Of a DNA stretch of 64,000 bases, positions 17,262 through 25,856 are shown piece by piece. Origin of the DNA: CAYVQF01 sp964454015 (GTDB lineage Bacteria; Myxococcota_A; Bradymonadia; UBA4248); assembly GCA_964454015.1 (NCBI GenBank), contig CAYVQF010000028.1:5504-69503 (forward strand). Direction: 5' to 3'. The notes under the pieces were generated by a model. The model was given only the letters and a program-made list of their open reading frames with translations, ran no database searches and was not told where the DNA came from. The translations under genes were made by a program, and so were the position numbers. How positions within the stretch are numbered: position 1 is the stretch's first letter; each line of letters begins with the position of its first letter.

Positions 17262-18839
17262 TCACTCGTCGTCCGAAGGCAAGGCCCGCGCGATGCGGCG
17301 CTGCAACTGCAACGCCGGCCTATAACCAGGCGCCTGCACCAGCGCCTCTTCGGCCAGTGCCTGCGCCTTGAGGAGGTTGCCTGACGCAAAGGAAGCCTCC
17401 CCGTGCGCCACCAACCGCGCTGCCGCCGCCTCGTCGCCACGACTGGGCGCCTCAGCCACGGGCGCCTTGTCGCGGCGCTGGCTCGGCGTCCCTGTCGCGC
17501 CACTGCCGCCCTTGGGCTCTCGCCGCACCTCCCGCGCTGGCGCCTCAGCCACGGCAAGCCTGGGGCTTGGTACCAACGCGCCGCGCACGTAACCCACCCA
17601 AGCCCCCTCCCGCATCTGCTCGCCTGCGCGGGCCATCGCCGCAAAGGGAAGCGCCACCTCATCATCGAGGGCCACCGCCCCAGGCGCACCTGGCGAGGTC
17701 GGCGCCGCCCGTTCAGGTCGCGACCAGGATCGCCACACCACGGCCACCACCGCCACCAGCAAGACCAGACCCACCCCCATGGCCACCAACGCGCCCTTGC
17801 GCTTGCTCTTGCGCAGTTGCGCCACCACCATCGAGGCGTCTTCATCGTCGACGACCGGCATGGCCGCAGCCGGGCTGAGCGCCTCCGCCTCCAAGGCCAA
17901 CAACTGCGCTGCCACGATCTCGGCTGAAGCGGGACGCTCGACCCGGTTCTTGGCCAGACATGACATGATCAGCCCTTCCAAACCCAGGTGCACACCCCCG
18001 CGCAGCCGCGTGCTCAGCAAGGGCACGGGCTCGTCGATGACCGCCGCGACCACGGCCAACGGCGTCGCCCCCGTAAAGGGCAACAACCCCGAGGCCATCT
18101 CATAGAGCACCACCCCGAAGGCATAGAGGTCAGAGCGCGGATCCAGAGACTCACCGCGAGCCTGCTCCGGGCTCATGTACTCCGGGGTTCCCAGCACCCG
18201 ATCGGCCGCCGCATGGGAGACCTGGGCCACCCCGAAGTCCAAGACCTTGACCACGGCGGCCTGACCCGCAGGCTCCAACACGAAAACGTTGGCGGGCTTC
18301 AGATCCGCGTGAATCACTCCCTGCGCATGAGAGGCCTGCAACACCGACAGAATCTGTACCCCCAGGGCCACGATGCGATCGAGCGGGAGCGGGGCCTCCT
18401 GCGCCAACATCGCCTCCAACGACCGCCCCTCGGCCACCAGCTCCATCACGATGTAGAAGCGCCCGTGCTGGTCTTGACCAAAATCATAGACCTTCGGGCA
18501 ATTGGGGTGCGCCAGGCGGCTCAAAAAACGCGCCTCATCGATGAAGCGCTCTACCACCACCGCATCCGTCGCGCGATGCGCGTGCAGGATCTTCACCGCA
18601 ATGGCCGTTCCCAGCTTGACATTGCGGCCGCGGTACACCATCGCATCGGCACCCTCACCGAGGAGCTCCTCGAGGCGATAGCGCCCCCGAATCAGCCGCT
18701 CAGCTTCTGGCGCTGTCTCCTGCGCCGCGGGCGCCGCCCCAGAACTCGCCTCGGGTGCTGCAGCCCGCAAAAGTCCGCCACAGCGCGGACAGTCATCCTG
18801 CAAGGGGACACGGGCTTTGCACTGTGGGCAGACTACCAA
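17262..18839 (-). CDS. Zinc-ribbon Ser/Thr protein kinase with one membrane segment
   Basis: A short zinc ribbon opens the protein (CPQC...CPRC, residues 4-20), followed by a kinase domain (about 55-310). Kinase motifs: LGEGADAMVYRG, AIAVKIL, a catalytic loop HADLKPANVF (HAD replacing the usual HRD, Asp retained), LDFGVAQV and GTPEYMSPEQARG. A single hydrophobic segment lies near 343-365, then a basic/Pro-rich region and a C-terminal TPR-like helix pair (GEASFASGNLLKAQALAEEALVQAPG). I prefer the TTG at 18839, giving M-V-V-C-P-Q-C as in related ribbon proteins; a TTG at 18863 is the alternative. HAD kinases lack the Arg that contacts the phosphorylated activation loop, so activation-loop control may be absent. 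Confidence 0.85.
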   Translation of the reverse strand: MVVCPQCKARVPLQDDCPRCGGLLRAAAPEASSGAAPAAQETAPEAERLIRGRYRLEELLGEGADAMVYRGRNVKLGTAIAVKILHAHRATDAVVVERFIDEARFLSRLAHPNCPKVYDFGQDQHGRFYIVMELVAEGRSLEAMLAQEAPLPLDRIVALGVQILSVLQASHAQGVIHADLKPANVFVLEPAGQAAVVKVLDFGVAQVSHAAADRVLGTPEYMSPEQARGESLDPRSDLYAFGVVLYEMASGLLPFTGATPLAVVAAVIDEPVPLLSTRLRGGVHLGLEGLIMSCLAKNRVERPASAEIVAAQLLALEAEALSPAAAMPVVDDEDASMVVAQLRKSKRKGALVAMGVGLVLLVAVVAVVWRSWSRPERAAPTSPGAPGAVALDDEVALPFAAMARAGEQMREGAWVGYVRGALVPSPRLAVAEAPAREVRREPKGGSGATGTPSQRRDKAPVAEAPSRGDEAAAARLVAHGEASFASGNLLKAQALAEEALVQAPGYRPALQLQRRIARALPSDDE

Positions 18840-18901
18840 AGCCTTCTCTCCCTCACGGCACAACGGCCGGAGCCGGGCGGCGGCGACATCAGCGCCACCG
18901 C

Positions 18902-18930
18902 ATGCTAACCCAGCACTCCGTTTCGATCAA
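18902..18930 (-). promoter_or_regulatory. Sigma70-type promoter of the zinc-ribbon kinase
   Basis: On the reverse strand: -35 TTGATC (18930-18925), 17 bases, -10 TAGCAT (18907-18902). The predicted start of transcription is near 18895, about 56 bases before the preferred TTG. Confidence 0.58.
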
Positions 18931-18993
18931 TGGAGACCAAGCGCCGCTCTCTCATGCCTCAATGCAAAACCAGCGCTTGGCTACCTCATGGCC

Positions 18994-20307
18994 CTAGCTC
19001 GCCGCCGCCACCTCGCTTCCCTGACCCGCCACGGGCAGACGCTCGATCTGGACCTGCACCACCCGCTTCTCCGTGGCCTGAATCACCGTCAGGCACACGT
19101 CGTTGATCACGAAGGCCTCACCCTCATCAGGCACCTTCCCCAAGGTGGACACCACGAAACCACCAATGGTGTCGTAATCGGCGTCATCGGGAAAGGCCAT
19201 GTCCAGCGCAGCCGCCACGTCATCGATGCTGGTCCGGGCATCCACCAACAGCACCTGCTGCTCGCCATCCATGGCCACGATGGGATTCTCTTCCTGGTCG
19301 TACTCATCTTGGATCTCGCCGAAGAACTCCTCGATGATGTCCTCCAAAGTGACCACACCCGCCGTGCCGCCAAACTCGTCCACCACGATGGCGATGTGGA
19401 TGTGCTCGCGCTGAAAGTGTTTGAAAAGCTCGTTGATGTGCTTGGTCTCAGGGACATAAAAGGCATCCCGAATCAAGTCCACCAGCGAGAAGGCGTCCTT
19501 CGCGGCGAGCGGCGCCTCGGCGCCACATTCCCCGCGATAACGGCGAGCCAAAAACTCGAAAAGATCCTTGGCGTACAGAACCCCGACGATCTCATCGACG
19601 TTGTTCCGGTACACCGGGACCCGGCTGTAACCCTCGTCGATGAAGAGGCGCAGGACATCGTCGAAGCTCGCGTCCAGAGAGCAGGCCACCAGATCCGTGC
19701 GTGGCACCATCACCTCCCGCACGATGGTGTCTTTGAAATCAACCACCGAGCGCAAGATCCGATGCTTCAAATCCTTCGTCGAGCCATGCCGTGCGCTGGC
19801 ATCGATGAGCAGCTCCAAGTCCTCCTCGTAATCCTGCCCAATGGGCGGCTGCGTGCCCGAACGACGCGGTGTCGCCGCCCGCCCGAGTCGAGCCAGCACC
19901 ACACCCAGCGGTTGGCTCAACACCAACCAGGGCCACATCAGCGTCATCAACCCCGGCGCCATGCGGCGCGCCATGACCCCCGCCACACATCGCGGGACCG
20001 CCTCCACCGCGAAGAGAGCCAGCACCAAGAACGACAGCGCCACCCAGCGCGGCCAGGACAGCGTATCGAACAAGGCCAAGCCGGCATACACACTCACCAA
20101 TGCCGCCCCAACCTTCCCCAGAAGCAACGCAAAGTGAGTCCCTTCGGGTTGGGCCACGAAACGCCGCAAAGAGCGCCGCCCCTCATCGACCAGCTTCTCA
20201 GCTCTCGCCGCGCCAAGCACATGCAGCGCTGCATCCCCCAAGGAAAAAATCCCGGCCAACAGCAGCCCTATGGCCAGGCTCAGCAACTCCGATAAGGGCA
20301 CGTCCAA
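18994..20307 (-). CDS. CNNM/CorC-type membrane protein with CBS pair
   Basis: The N-terminus is a DUF21-like domain with about four membrane segments (LLSLAIGLLLAGIFSLGDAAL, then segments near 65, 95 and 135). Two CBS domains follow (VREVMVPRTDLVACSLDA... and ...VVDEFGGTAGVVTLEDIIEEFFGEI). The C-terminal CorC_HlyC domain (DYDTIGGFVVSTLGKVPDEGEAF) completes the architecture. Relatives act in magnesium or cobalt efflux and homeostasis; the older label hemolysin C is misleading. The start is a TTG at 20307 with a perfect GGAGGT five bases upstream. The ATG at 20412 lies before the predicted transcription start and is unlikely. Confidence 0.86.
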   Translation of the reverse strand: MDVPLSELLSLAIGLLLAGIFSLGDAALHVLGAARAEKLVDEGRRSLRRFVAQPEGTHFALLLGKVGAALVSVYAGLALFDTLSWPRWVALSFLVLALFAVEAVPRCVAGVMARRMAPGLMTLMWPWLVLSQPLGVVLARLGRAATPRRSGTQPPIGQDYEEDLELLIDASARHGSTKDLKHRILRSVVDFKDTIVREVMVPRTDLVACSLDASFDDVLRLFIDEGYSRVPVYRNNVDEIVGVLYAKDLFEFLARRYRGECGAEAPLAAKDAFSLVDLIRDAFYVPETKHINELFKHFQREHIHIAIVVDEFGGTAGVVTLEDIIEEFFGEIQDEYDQEENPIVAMDGEQQVLLVDARTSIDDVAAALDMAFPDDADYDTIGGFVVSTLGKVPDEGEAFVINDVCLTVIQATEKRVVQVQIERLPVAGQGSEVAAAS

Positions 20308-20312
20308 GACAA

Positions 20313-20318
20313 ACCTCC
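20313..20318 (-). promoter_or_regulatory. Shine-Dalgarno that sets a TTG start
   Basis: GGAGGT on the reverse strand, five bases before an in-frame TTG (20307). It moves the CorC-type start 35 codons inside the longest frame and places the first membrane helix near residue 7. Confidence 0.6.
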
Positions 20319-20414
20319 ACGCAAGGGGCCCCGGGCGACCGCCCCAACGGGCGCACGCCACCCCAGCGACAACGGCCAGCACGAGAAGGTGCTGCACGTC
20401 GTCGCAGGCCAAAA

Positions 20415-20423
20415 ATCATAACA
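20415..20423 (-). promoter_or_regulatory. Extended -10 promoter of the CorC-type gene
   Basis: Reverse-strand TGT followed by TATGAT is a strong extended -10; the -35 region is poor. Transcription would begin near 20408, leaving a leader of about 100 bases before TTG 20307. Confidence 0.48.
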
Positions 20424-20631
20424 CGAGGGTGGGTCCTCTTTTTCGCCGCTCTTCATGTCTGCCGGCCCCAGCTTCTCATAGGCAACGGGCGCGCTCCAAT
20501 CCACCCCAAACCCCAACCCCTCTAATCTACGGTGCCCACGCCAGCAGGTCAATACTTTCTGCAGCAGACCCAACACGCGCCGCGCTCTCGCACCAGCGTC
20601 GCCGCGCCCAAAGCAAAGCCACCACCCACGC

Positions 20632-22167
20632 TCACCCTCTGAACTTCTGCACGAAAGCCATCACCGTCGCAAAGACCGCCTCACGCTCCATGTCTTGGCC
20701 CAGCTCGTGCCCCGACTTCGTGAACCAGTGAATCTCCCGATGGCCAGCGCTCACCCCTTCATAGATCACGTTCGCCGCCACCGGCGCGATGACCTGATCC
20801 CGCTTGGAATGCACCACACACACAGGCGTCGTCACCTGGCTCAGCTTCGCCTCGGTCTCTTTGGCATAGGCCAACAGCGACCCAAAAGCGTCCGTCGGAA
20901 AGCGCGTGTAGTTCTCACTGGTGTGCCGCAGGCTCTGGTCGTGAATCGCCGCTGGAGAGGGCCAGCTCTTGACCACTGGCGCCAACAGCGGCGCGACCGG
21001 CGCCAGGGGATTGCGAAAACGCAGCGCCGCCGCCAAGGTCACCGTCCCGGCGATCTTGTCCGCGTGGGCCATGGCCAAGTTCAAAGCCACCAGGCCGCCC
21101 ATGGACAAGCCCACCACCACCACCTTGTCGACCTCTTGCGCCAAGTCCAGCAGGGCCGCCTCCGCGTCGCCATACCACTCCGCAGCGCCAACCCCGGCGA
21201 GGTCTTGATAGTGCCCCCCGTGACCGCGCAACACGGGCATCCGGTAGGGAATCCCAGCCGCCTCGAGATGCGGGACCAGACCATCCACGGTCTTCACGCT
21301 CGACGTGAAACCGTGCAGAAGCAATACACCAAGCCGCTCATAGCGCGGCAACGGTGCCACGGGAACCGTGATGGGCACATAGTTCCGCTCGTGCGCCACT
21401 AGGCCGCTGATGGCCAGCATCAGACGCTGCGTCGCCGCGTGCAGATCTTCCTTCTCCAGCGTCCGACCAGCAAAATCCCCCAAGTCCACGGGCGCCCCAA
21501 AACGCACGGTGATCTTGACCTGCCGCGGCGGCTGCGCCAGCTCCAGCCGCGGAAAGACCTCAGGCGGAAAGGCCGCGCCCGTCCCCGAGACGCCCACGGG
21601 GATGAGGGGCACACCGGCGGCCAAAGCGATCCGCACCGCGCCGGTCTTACCGCGCAGCAGCCCCGTCTCCGCCTCTACCTCGTGCCGCCCCCAGCGCTCT
21701 TCCCCCGGGATGGTCCCCTCGGGGAAAATCACCAGGACTTTCCCGTCGCGCAAGGCGTCGACGGCCCGCTGCATCCCCTCGCTGTCACCACCGCGCTTGA
21801 TGTAAGGCGAGTCGGTCAAGGCGATGGCATGACGGAGAAAGGGCCACTCGGCGAACTCGGCCTTGGCCATGAAGCGCAGACGCTGCGGCGCCGCCGCGGC
21901 CAAACACTGCACGTCCAACCAGCTCTGATGGTTCGACGCCAACAAAAAGCCGCCCTGCTGGGGCAGGTGCTCCAAACCCTCGACTTCGAAGTCGTTCTGG
22001 TGCTTGAACATCGTCCGCAGGCCGGCCTTCAAGGCCTCGTAGACGGGATCCGTCAGATTCTGCAAGCCTACGGTCTTGTCCAGCCCTTGTAGGGTGAGGC
22101 CAATGGCATCATCGACGGGTTTGACCAAGGACGGGAAGAGGCGGGCGAAAGCGTCAAGGTTCAACAT
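20632..22167 (-). CDS. Fusion of PlsC-type acyltransferase and alpha/beta-hydrolase (esterase/lipase)
   Basis: Residues 1-265 are a lysophospholipid acyltransferase with NHQSWLD (79-85), FPEGT (148-152) and a PLIPVGVSGTG segment. Residues 275-511 are an alpha/beta-hydrolase of the carboxylesterase/monoacylglycerol-lipase kind: oxyanion region LLHGFTSS, nucleophile Ser355 in GLSMGG, Asp457 in SKRDQV and His487 in SGHE. Both active sites look intact. One half should add acyl chains to a glycerophospholipid and the other remove acyl groups, which suggests phospholipid remodelling on one chain. ATG 22167 follows GGTGAGG. There is no obvious membrane helix. A promoter lies about 80 bases upstream. 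Confidence 0.88.
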   Translation of the reverse strand: MLNLDAFARLFPSLVKPVDDAIGLTLQGLDKTVGLQNLTDPVYEALKAGLRTMFKHQNDFEVEGLEHLPQQGGFLLASNHQSWLDVQCLAAAAPQRLRFMAKAEFAEWPFLRHAIALTDSPYIKRGGDSEGMQRAVDALRDGKVLVIFPEGTIPGEERWGRHEVEAETGLLRGKTGAVRIALAAGVPLIPVGVSGTGAAFPPEVFPRLELAQPPRQVKITVRFGAPVDLGDFAGRTLEKEDLHAATQRLMLAISGLVAHERNYVPITVPVAPLPRYERLGVLLLHGFTSSVKTVDGLVPHLEAAGIPYRMPVLRGHGGHYQDLAGVGAAEWYGDAEAALLDLAQEVDKVVVVGLSMGGLVALNLAMAHADKIAGTVTLAAALRFRNPLAPVAPLLAPVVKSWPSPAAIHDQSLRHTSENYTRFPTDAFGSLLAYAKETEAKLSQVTTPVCVVHSKRDQVIAPVAANVIYEGVSAGHREIHWFTKSGHELGQDMEREAVFATVMAFVQKFRG

Positions 22168-22204
22168 CAAAAAACCTCACCATGGGCAGAGCGTCTCCAA
22201 CAGC

Positions 22205-22226
22205 GTCGCCACCGTCACGCGGCGAC
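22205..22226 (-). other. Small hairpin in the leader of the acyltransferase-esterase gene
   Basis: GTCGCC and GGCGAC (6-bp arms, 10-base loop) lie between the predicted transcription start (about 22242) and ATG 22167. No known riboswitch fold is recognised. Confidence 0.25.
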
Positions 22227-22248
22227 TCTTCGCACGACAACGCGCTGC

Positions 22249-22277
22249 GTCATAGCGCCCTCACCGAAAATTGTCCA
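22249..22277 (-). promoter_or_regulatory. Sigma70-type promoter of the acyltransferase-esterase gene
   Basis: On the reverse strand: -35 TGGACA (22277-22272), 17 bases, -10 TATGAC (22254-22249). Transcription should begin near 22242. Confidence 0.62.
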
Positions 22278-22359
22278 CCCTAGCCGCAAACGGCCTCGAC
22301 ATTTGCTGGTGTGGCGACAGCGACGCCGCGCCAGCCACCTCGCCGCCCCGGCCCGACCC

Positions 22360-22959
22360 TCAGCCCTTGGAAGCCTGCCATTGACAGCTCTCGAGCGCTT
22401 TCTCCGCCATCTCCACCACATCCTTGTCGGGCTCACATTTGAGCAAGACCTCCAAGTCCGCCACGAAGACCGACCACATGGCCACCCCCATGGCGTAGGC
22501 GCTGTAGTAGCGCACCTGCGGCAGACGATGCTCCAGCGCCTCGCGCAGCGTCGCGATCACGTCCTGATCCGGGCGCCGCGCCACCATGGCCAGCTTCAAC
22601 AGCAACACCGGCTCCAGCACCATGTCGCGCTGCGCCGCCGCCAGAAGCTCCTCCTGGGTCATCAGGTCCAGGTGGCGCTCCAGGCTCTCCGTCAGCAAAC
22701 GCAGATCGGCCGCCTTGACAGCGCTCATGCTGAAATAGGTCGCCCCGGTGTAGCGATCCTTGATCAGGTGCAGCTCCGCCTGCTCTTCCTTCTCTTGCCA
22801 GGTGAGCTGCAGCGCGTCGTCTTCAACGTCCTCTTCGGACAAAAAGTCCAAGACCAAGCCCAAAGAAGCCAGCTCGGACACGGCCCGCATCACCTGCTCG
22901 AAGAACACGGGATCATTGGGATCCGGGTCATCCCGCACCACGCACTTGGCTCTAAACAT
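22360..22959 (-). CDS. Uncharacterised helical (HEAT-like) protein
   Basis: This 199-residue protein has no signal peptide. The start at ATG 22959 (MFRAKCVVRDDPDPNDPVFFEQVMR) sits 13 bases after the stop of the upstream barrel gene on the same strand, so the two may be co-transcribed. An upstream ATG at 23001 would overlap that gene. The C-terminal half (LEPVLLLKLAMVARRPDQDVIATLREALEHRL...VRYYSAYAMGVAM...VFVADLEVLLKCEPDKDVVEMAEKALESC) has the spacing of HEAT-like repeats. This suggests a protein-binding scaffold. I recognise no specific family. Confidence 0.68.
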   Translation of the reverse strand: MFRAKCVVRDDPDPNDPVFFEQVMRAVSELASLGLVLDFLSEEDVEDDALQLTWQEKEEQAELHLIKDRYTGATYFSMSAVKAADLRLLTESLERHLDLMTQEELLAAAQRDMVLEPVLLLKLAMVARRPDQDVIATLREALEHRLPQVRYYSAYAMGVAMWSVFVADLEVLLKCEPDKDVVEMAEKALESCQWQASKG

Positions 22960-22972
22960 CGCGTTCTTTGGC

Positions 22973-23659
22973 CTAGATGGAGAAGTCGAAGCGCACCCCA
23001 ACGGTGGCGCCGATGCCGTAGTTGTAGGTGGTCATGTCGGAATAGCTGCCGGGGTTGCTACTCGATGACCGGTCGATGAAGAGGGTGTTGTATTGGACGA
23101 AGCCGTAGGCCCCCGCCAAAATGAAGGTCTTGTAGGGCTTCATCTGGTAGGCGAGCTGAATCTGCGCCCCCAGCTCGAAACCCTGGATGTCCCACTCCGT
23201 CTTGCCGCCGCCGGTGAACTCCACCTTGGACGAGCCAAAGGCGTAGTTCAGCCACGCCCCCGCTTCGACGGCCTCCATCAGGCGATAGCGCGCCACGATA
23301 CCCACGGACGGCGACGAGAAGGACATCGATTTCGCCGGATTGGCCACACCATCCGTGCCACTCATCCTGTGGGAATCGTAGAAATAATTGAAGTTCAAAC
23401 CGGCGCCGATGCCGCCGACGAAGCGCAACAGCGCCGCCGCCTGGAAGCCGCCACCCACGTCGAAGACCGGGTCGCCGTGAGCGACGTTGTCGATGCTGGC
23501 GCTCGCCACGCCCACCTTGGCCGCCACCTCGAATGAGACCTGGGCGCTGGCCGACTGAGGCTCGGCCACCAAGGTCAACGCCATCAAGCTCACCGCCGTC
23601 AGCGCCAACGTCGCCAAACGAACGGCACTGTGATTCGAATACACACGCTCTCGGATCAT
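22973..23659 (-). CDS. Outer-membrane beta-barrel protein
   Basis: ATG 23659 follows AAGGAGTGAGGAC, an excellent ribosome site, and opens a signal peptide (RLATLALTAVSLMALTLVA) with probable cleavage after ASA near residue 39. The mature part (about 190 residues) alternates hydrophobic and polar residues and is rich in Gly, Tyr, Phe and Ser. It has repeated amphipathic strands and ends in ATVGVRFDFSI, a typical aromatic-rich C-terminal strand. Length fits an eight-stranded barrel of the OmpA/OmpW type. Function cannot be assigned. It is probably the first gene of a two-gene unit with the HEAT-like protein. Confidence 0.78.
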   Translation of the reverse strand: MIRERVYSNHSAVRLATLALTAVSLMALTLVAEPQSASAQVSFEVAAKVGVASASIDNVAHGDPVFDVGGGFQAAALLRFVGGIGAGLNFNYFYDSHRMSGTDGVANPAKSMSFSSPSVGIVARYRLMEAVEAGAWLNYAFGSSKVEFTGGGKTEWDIQGFELGAQIQLAYQMKPYKTFILAGAYGFVQYNTLFIDRSSSSNPGSYSDMTTYNYGIGATVGVRFDFSI

Positions 23660-24024
23660 GTCCTCACTCCTTACGTCAATGGGGGCCCAGGCGCGATTGC
23701 CCGCGGCGGCGCCAATAGCAAATCTCACACCACAAAGACCTGGCTCGTGTCAACTCCGTCGCGACGCCGCCGTCACTGCCCGACAGCGCATCACCCCTCG
23801 CGCAGCTTTCGGCCCGCCCCAGAGCGGCCGCCGCGCGCAAGCGACGGCCGGCACCATAGTCAATTCACCGACCTGGGGCAACTGGCACGCCACCGCTGGC
23901 GCGCCGACAACGCCGCCCCAAGCCCTGCCAAAGGGAGATAAGTTGTTACCATGCCACTGAGCCACTATGCTGAGGCGCAGATGAGCGCGCCCGTCCCGAC
24001 TTCGCTGCGCCGCGCCGCGCCGAG
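23660..24024. other. Divergent intergenic region, about 365 bases
   Basis: No gene is supported. It carries the promoter of the MepA-type gene at its right end. A TTGACA on the reverse strand near 23745 has no matching -10 at 16-18 bases. Confidence 0.45.
23943..23971 (+). promoter_or_regulatory. Probable promoter of the MepA-HEAT lipoprotein gene
   Basis: -35 TTGTTA (23943-23948), 17 bases, -10 TATGCT (23966-23971). The predicted transcript begins near 23978, about 47 bases before the start codon. Confidence 0.48.
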
Positions 24025-25842
24025 ATGATCATGCCCCGATCCAGCCACTGCATTCTGCCCACCTGCCTGCTCCTGAGTGCCCTCCTCGCACTCGCCGCCT
24101 GTGGGCGCAACGCCTCGGTCGCGGAACGGGACGACCAGACCTCTCAGGAGTCATCGCCCCCGCCACTGACCGCCAGGCCCCTGCCCCAGCCGCCGGCCCC
24201 GCCGCCGACCGCGGCGATTCACAAGCTGCCCGCGCCCACCCTCTCCCGCACCTTCCCCTTCCTCCCCGGCGAAGACCCCCTGGCCACGGTCTCCGTCGGC
24301 GACACCCGCGACGGCTACCTCATCAACGGCACCCCCTTGCCCCTCCCGGGACCGGACTACGACGTCCTCCCCATCCAATACACCCGCGACATCTCCTATG
24401 GCACGGAAGAGGTCATCGCCCTCATCCTGCACGCAGCGAGCCAGGTCGCCGAGCAATTCCCTGGCGCCGTCCTCTACCTGGGCAACCTGGGCCGGCAGGA
24501 GGGCGGTGACATCCCTTACTCCATCAGCCACAACGCCGGGCGCGACTTCGACCTGGCCTACTTCGCCACGGATCCCCTCGGCTGGCACTCGCCCCCCCCC
24601 GACTTCGTCACCTTCAACCGCAGCCTGCGCTCCAAGGAATTCAACGGCTTCTACCGCTTCGACGTCCCGCGCAACGCCGCCCTCATGGTCGCCTTGGTCA
24701 CCCACCCGGACATCCACGTCCAGTACATCTTCATCGCGCGCCACCTCCAGCGCGCCATCATGGATCACCTCAAGGCCGAAGCTGACGAAGACGAAACCAT
24801 CACCACCGCCAGGGAGCGCCTCCTCCAGGTCATGTACGAGCCACGCGGCAGCGCCCCCCATGACGATCACGCCCACGTCCGCCTCTTCTGTAGCGACCGC
24901 GACCTGTGCGGCGGCTGTGTCGACGTCGGCCGGCGTCACCCCTGGCTCTCCCCCGCCGAGAGCGTCATGGCCGCGTGCCTGGAACGCGTCGCCACAGTGC
25001 TCTACGAGGCGCCGCAACCCCGAGACCGCGCCGCCGCCATTGACCGCCTCGAGCTCCTGGGTGCCACAGCGACCCACCGCGACACCATCGTCGCCGCCCT
25101 CGAGGATCCATCTCCCATGGTGCGCAAGGCCTCCCTCCAAGCCCTCGCCAATCTCCCCGACACCAGCCACATCATCATCGAGCACGACCGCCGCGAGACC
25201 CACCCGGCCGTGCGCTGCCGCACCATCGCGGCCCTCGCCGGACAGCCCTCGGCCGCCACCATCGCCCACCTGGGCACCCTCCTGAGCCTGGACATCGCTT
25301 GCGAGGATCTCAACCCGCCCGAGCCCATCGCGGCGCGGGCCGCCCACGCCCTAGCGCGGGTGGATCACCCAGACGCCGTCGCGCCACTGGTCGCGATCCT
25401 GGCCACGGCCCCCCCTGCGGTCCGCCAAGCCGCCGCCGCCGCCCTCACGAACCTCACCAACCGCGGCGACGACCACCCCTGGCTCGAGCTCGAGGGGGAC
25501 GCCCTCGGCGCCGCCCTCGACGGGTGGCAGCAGTGGTGGGAGAAGAACCAGCGCTCCTCGCGGGATGCCTGGCTCATTGCCGGTTTTCGCGACGCCGGCC
25601 TCAACGTGCGTCAGCTCGACAACAAGGCCATTCCCCTGCTCCTCGATGCCATCACCGCCGCCCCCCACCTCTCTTACAACGCCCAGCGCGTCCTCATGCG
25701 CCTGAGCCGGACCTCGCCCCCGAGCCTGAGCTGGAGCACCGACGACGCCCTCTGGCACTGGACCCGCTACTTCAAGCGCAACGCCCGCAAGTTCAAAGTC
25801 GACTTGAGCGACCGCAACGAACGCGGCCAGCGGCTGCGCTGA
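24025..25842 (+). CDS. Lipoprotein: MepA-type (M74, LAS) murein endopeptidase fused to HEAT repeats
   Basis: A lipoprotein signal ends LALAAC (Cys26), followed by a Pro-rich linker. Residues 80-305 match penicillin-insensitive murein endopeptidases: YGTEEVIALI, the first metal pair His169 and Asp176 in SHNAGRDFDLAY, and His282/His284 in HDDHAHVRLFC. This places it in the LAS family of zinc peptidases that cut D-Ala-meso-DAP crosslinks. From about residue 335 to 600 there are HEAT-like repeats (VAALEDPSPMVRKASLQALANLP and others), not part of E. coli MepA. An anchored hydrolase with a binding scaffold is implied. Start 24025 or the ATG at 24031 are both possible. Confidence 0.85.
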   Translation: MIMPRSSHCILPTCLLLSALLALAACGRNASVAERDDQTSQESSPPPLTARPLPQPPAPPPTAAIHKLPAPTLSRTFPFLPGEDPLATVSVGDTRDGYLINGTPLPLPGPDYDVLPIQYTRDISYGTEEVIALILHAASQVAEQFPGAVLYLGNLGRQEGGDIPYSISHNAGRDFDLAYFATDPLGWHSPPPDFVTFNRSLRSKEFNGFYRFDVPRNAALMVALVTHPDIHVQYIFIARHLQRAIMDHLKAEADEDETITTARERLLQVMYEPRGSAPHDDHAHVRLFCSDRDLCGGCVDVGRRHPWLSPAESVMAACLERVATVLYEAPQPRDRAAAIDRLELLGATATHRDTIVAALEDPSPMVRKASLQALANLPDTSHIIIEHDRRETHPAVRCRTIAALAGQPSAATIAHLGTLLSLDIACEDLNPPEPIAARAAHALARVDHPDAVAPLVAILATAPPAVRQAAAAALTNLTNRGDDHPWLELEGDALGAALDGWQQWWEKNQRSSRDAWLIAGFRDAGLNVRQLDNKAIPLLLDAITAAPHLSYNAQRVLMRLSRTSPPSLSWSTDDALWHWTRYFKRNARKFKVDLSDRNERGQRLR

Positions 25843-25856
25843 ACCCGTGACGCACC

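Noticed and set aside
20424..20444. GAGG-CCTC stem followed by TTTTT, terminator-like on the forward strand
   Set aside because: No forward-strand gene ends here; the flanking genes are on the reverse strand and the stem is only four pairs.
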